A stretch of DNA of 5,615 bases from Kiritimatiellia bacterium (GTDB lineage Bacteria; Verrucomicrobiota; Kiritimatiellia; RFP12; UBA1067): the NCBI GenBank assembly GCA_017385345.1, contig JAFNRY010000154.1, positions 1 through 5,615 on the forward strand, written 5' to 3'. The position numbers were made by a program, and so were the translations under genes. Of the stretch, positions 4,068 through 5,615 are shown one piece after another. A model generated the notes under the pieces. It searched no databases. It was not told the DNA's origin and saw nothing but the letters and a program-made list of their open reading frames with translations. Position 1 is the first letter of the stretch. Every line of letters begins with the position of its first letter.

Positions 4068-5615
4068 ATGATGAAAAAAATTATGACAACGGCCGCGCTG
4101 ATGTGCGCCATTGCGGCCGTCGCCGGCGAGACGTCTGGCGCTTCCGGGCGCGAGACGGTTTTTCTTCTTCAAATCGGATCCGACTGGTGCGTCAGCGGCA
4201 ATGATGTGAAGGAGACGTTTGAAAGCGCCGAATTCCGGAATTCAGCCGCCAGGCTTTGCGGATCTGGAGAGAATTTCCGTTTCGAGATATATGACGACAT
4301 GGACGCGCCGAACGAGGCCGCAAAGGCGGCAAACGCCAAGGTTGCGCGTTTCCGCGTCGAAACGAAGCGATTCCCCGCGATTACATGCGTATCCGGCCCG
4401 AAGCCTCTCGATCCGGCGACAGCGAAATTCTTCGCAGCCATTGAAAATATTCCGTGCGATATTTCCCCTGACGGCCTCGCCGGCAAAATCTCGGCGGCCG
4501 TGAAAGGACGCGACCGCGTGGAAGAGTTGTTGGCCAAAGCGTCGTCGGCGAATGCGGGAGGGGCGTCCAAACTTTATTCCGAAGCGTTCGACGAACTGTT
4601 CGCCATGGCCGGGGACATGAATGCGAAGTCCGTTAAGAGCGGGGCGCTCTCTTGGGAAAAAGAATGGAAGGCGTTCGAGGCGGCCGACAAGGCGGAGGGC
4701 GCCGGGTGGCTGCGCCGCCACACTCTTGGCACCGGAATCGATCTCGTCGAAAAAGCCAGTTCATTCCGCAAGAAGGGCGACTTCAAGGGCGGCGAGGAGT
4801 TTATCCGTTCTTTGCAGTCCCCGTCGCTCGCGCCTTTGACGCCTGTACAGCGCCAGAGCATCGACATGGCGGCCTATGCGCTGTGGAGGACTTCGCCAGA
4901 ACGTGCGGAGTCGAACAAGCCCCTTCTGAAGGGCATCCTCGAGAGAGGGCGCGATTCGGTGTGGGGGCAGGCCGCGCTCGGATACTTGATTCTGGCGGGT
5001 GAGAAGTTCGAAATGCGTCCGAGATACCGCGCGCCCGTCCGCGCCCGCCCCGCGCCCGACGGCGCCGCGGCCGGAGTTCCCCGCGGGTCGTGCGCCGGCG
5101 ATCTGGCTGTCGCCAGAGAGGCCGTAATGCGGCGCGTCGGGAGGGACGGCCTGGACGCGCTGGCCGCGCGGCCGGGAGCGGCTGCTTTCATCGATTCGTT
5201 TTTCAACGATTCCGAATGGATGGAAGACTTCGTCTGGAGCGGACCCGGGGCGGACGGCAAGGCTCTGCTCGCGCTTGAAAGCATTGTGTTCCAGGACGGC
5301 GGCAGATGGGAAAAAACCGTGCGCGCCACAGTCGATAGGTGGATCCCGGGCGCGGGAAAGACGTCGTTCAAAAACTTCGCCACGGCGCTCGCGCTGGAAT
5401 GCAAGAATCGCGACGAGGCCTGGCTGGCGGACTACGCGGACGCCTACCGGACTACCGCTTCCCGTGGCCGTCTCCATGCGAGCGCCTATCTGCAGGGCGT
5501 CTGGAGATGGAGGTTCGCAATCCAGCAGAGTCATGAACAGGCCCACAGCGACGACCCGGCCAACCAGCAGCGTTTTCTGGACGGGTTCGTCAACCGTCCC
5601 GCCCGGGAATACGGC
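4068..5615 (+). CDS. Exported protein with degenerate thioredoxin-like N-terminal domain, large uncharacterised C-terminal part; 3' truncated by the window edge
   Basis: The frame is open from the ATG at 4068 to the right edge without a stop, giving 516 visible residues. The N-terminus (MMKKIMTTAALMCAIAAVAG) is a classic Sec signal peptide with likely cleavage near residues 19-20, so the protein should be exported. Residues about 29-150 look like a thioredoxin fold of the thioredoxin_7 type: VFLLQIGSDWCVSG (31-44) aligns with the usual 'GSDWCGWC', then a FESAEFR helix (51-57), a central strand RFEIYDD (71-77) and a cis-proline strand RFPAITCV (101-108). The second active-site Cys is replaced by Gly44, so ordinary dithiol oxidoreductase chemistry is unlikely; Cys41 remains. 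Residues 150-315 are mostly helical. A Pro/Arg/Ala-rich linker (about 317-340) follows, then a Trp-rich segment with 'DSFFNDSEWMEDFVWSGP' (376-393) and 'GVWRWRFAIQQSHE' (477-490). I recall loosely similar segments ahead of transglutaminase-like domains in related bacteria, but no such core is in view. The ATG at 4071 is an equally possible start. Confidence 0.82.
   Translation, partial: MMKKIMTTAALMCAIAAVAGETSGASGRETVFLLQIGSDWCVSGNDVKETFESAEFRNSAARLCGSGENFRFEIYDDMDAPNEAAKAANAKVARFRVETKRFPAITCVSGPKPLDPATAKFFAAIENIPCDISPDGLAGKISAAVKGRDRVEELLAKASSANAGGASKLYSEAFDELFAMAGDMNAKSVKSGALSWEKEWKAFEAADKAEGAGWLRRHTLGTGIDLVEKASSFRKKGDFKGGEEFIRSLQSPSLAPLTPVQRQSIDMAAYALWRTSPERAESNKPLLKGILERGRDSVWGQAALGYLILAGEKFEMRPRYRAPVRARPAPDGAAAGVPRGSCAGDLAVAREAVMRRVGRDGLDALAARPGAAAFIDSFFNDSEWMEDFVWSGPGADGKALLALESIVFQDGGRWEKTVRATVDRWIPGAGKTSFKNFATALALECKNRDEAWLADYADAYRTTASRGRLHASAYLQGVWRWRFAIQQSHEQAHSDDPANQQRFLDGFVNRPAREYG

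Noticed and set aside
3939..4172. N-terminal extension of the CBM48 protein to an ATG at 4172
   Set aside because: The extension would run through the near-consensus TTGACA/GATAAT promoter and into the divergent gene, and its residues resemble no protein domain. A Shine-Dalgarno supports the start at 3938.
4013..4204. Small plus-strand open frame of 63 codons at the start of the exported protein gene
   Set aside because: It overlaps the promoter and the signal-peptide coding region in another frame, and its product has no features. The long frame from 4068 explains this region.
5030..5090. GC-rich stretch considered as a tandem repeat or structured RNA
   Set aside because: The CGCGCCCG-like units are irregular, and the region is fully explained as in-frame low-complexity coding sequence.
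4761..5546. Minus-strand open frame (261 codons) opposite the exported protein gene
   Set aside because: The plus-strand frame has a signal peptide, thioredoxin landmarks, a promoter and 516 uninterrupted codons. The minus-strand product is low-complexity Arg/Gly/Pro without a motif.

Overview
The window reads as ordinary chromosomal DNA, GC-rich by eye, from a Gram-negative-type bacterium. The protein families present are a FecR-like secreted or periplasmic protein, a PpiD/SurA-type membrane-anchored chaperone relative, a free-standing AMPK-beta/CBM48 module, and an exported thioredoxin-like protein with a GSDWC motif. Together they suggest the PVC group, perhaps Verrucomicrobiota/Kiritimatiellota. 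This is inference from family flavour, not proven; there is no rRNA or other taxonomic marker in the window.

Left part (1-3580, plus strand): four tightly packed co-directional genes that look like one transcription unit. They are the 3' part of a FecR-domain protein, a PpiD/SurA-like anchored protein that appears to have lost its catalytic parvulin domain, dut (dUTPase, ATGA overlap with the preceding stop) and def (peptide deformylase, 22 bp after dut). The visible themes are envelope and protein maturation (PpiD-like, deformylase) plus nucleotide-pool sanitation (dUTPase).

Middle (3582-3938, minus strand): a small gene encoding a lysine/alanine-rich tail fused to a glycogen-binding (CBM48/AMPK-beta type) domain. 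It converges on def with a single base between the two stop codons. Its promoter is the clearest regulatory signal in the window: TTGACA, a 17-bp spacer, then GATAAT.

Right part (4068-5615, plus strand): a long reading frame that runs off the right edge (516 residues visible), transcribed divergently from the CBM48 gene. It encodes an exported protein with a thioredoxin-like N-terminal domain whose CxxC has decayed to CxxG, followed by a long helical region, a Pro/Arg/Ala-rich linker and an unrecognised Trp-rich C-terminal region. It seems to be transcribed from an extended -10 promoter (TGGTAGAAT) only 6 nt before its ATG, implying a leaderless mRNA.

No RNA genes, mobile elements, CRISPR arrays or gene-free stretches over 300 bases were seen. 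I found no convincing new multi-gene system. The most unusual items are the exported degenerate-thioredoxin protein with its leaderless promoter, the H1-like-tail/glycogen-binding fusion, and the PpiD homologue without a recognisable parvulin domain.
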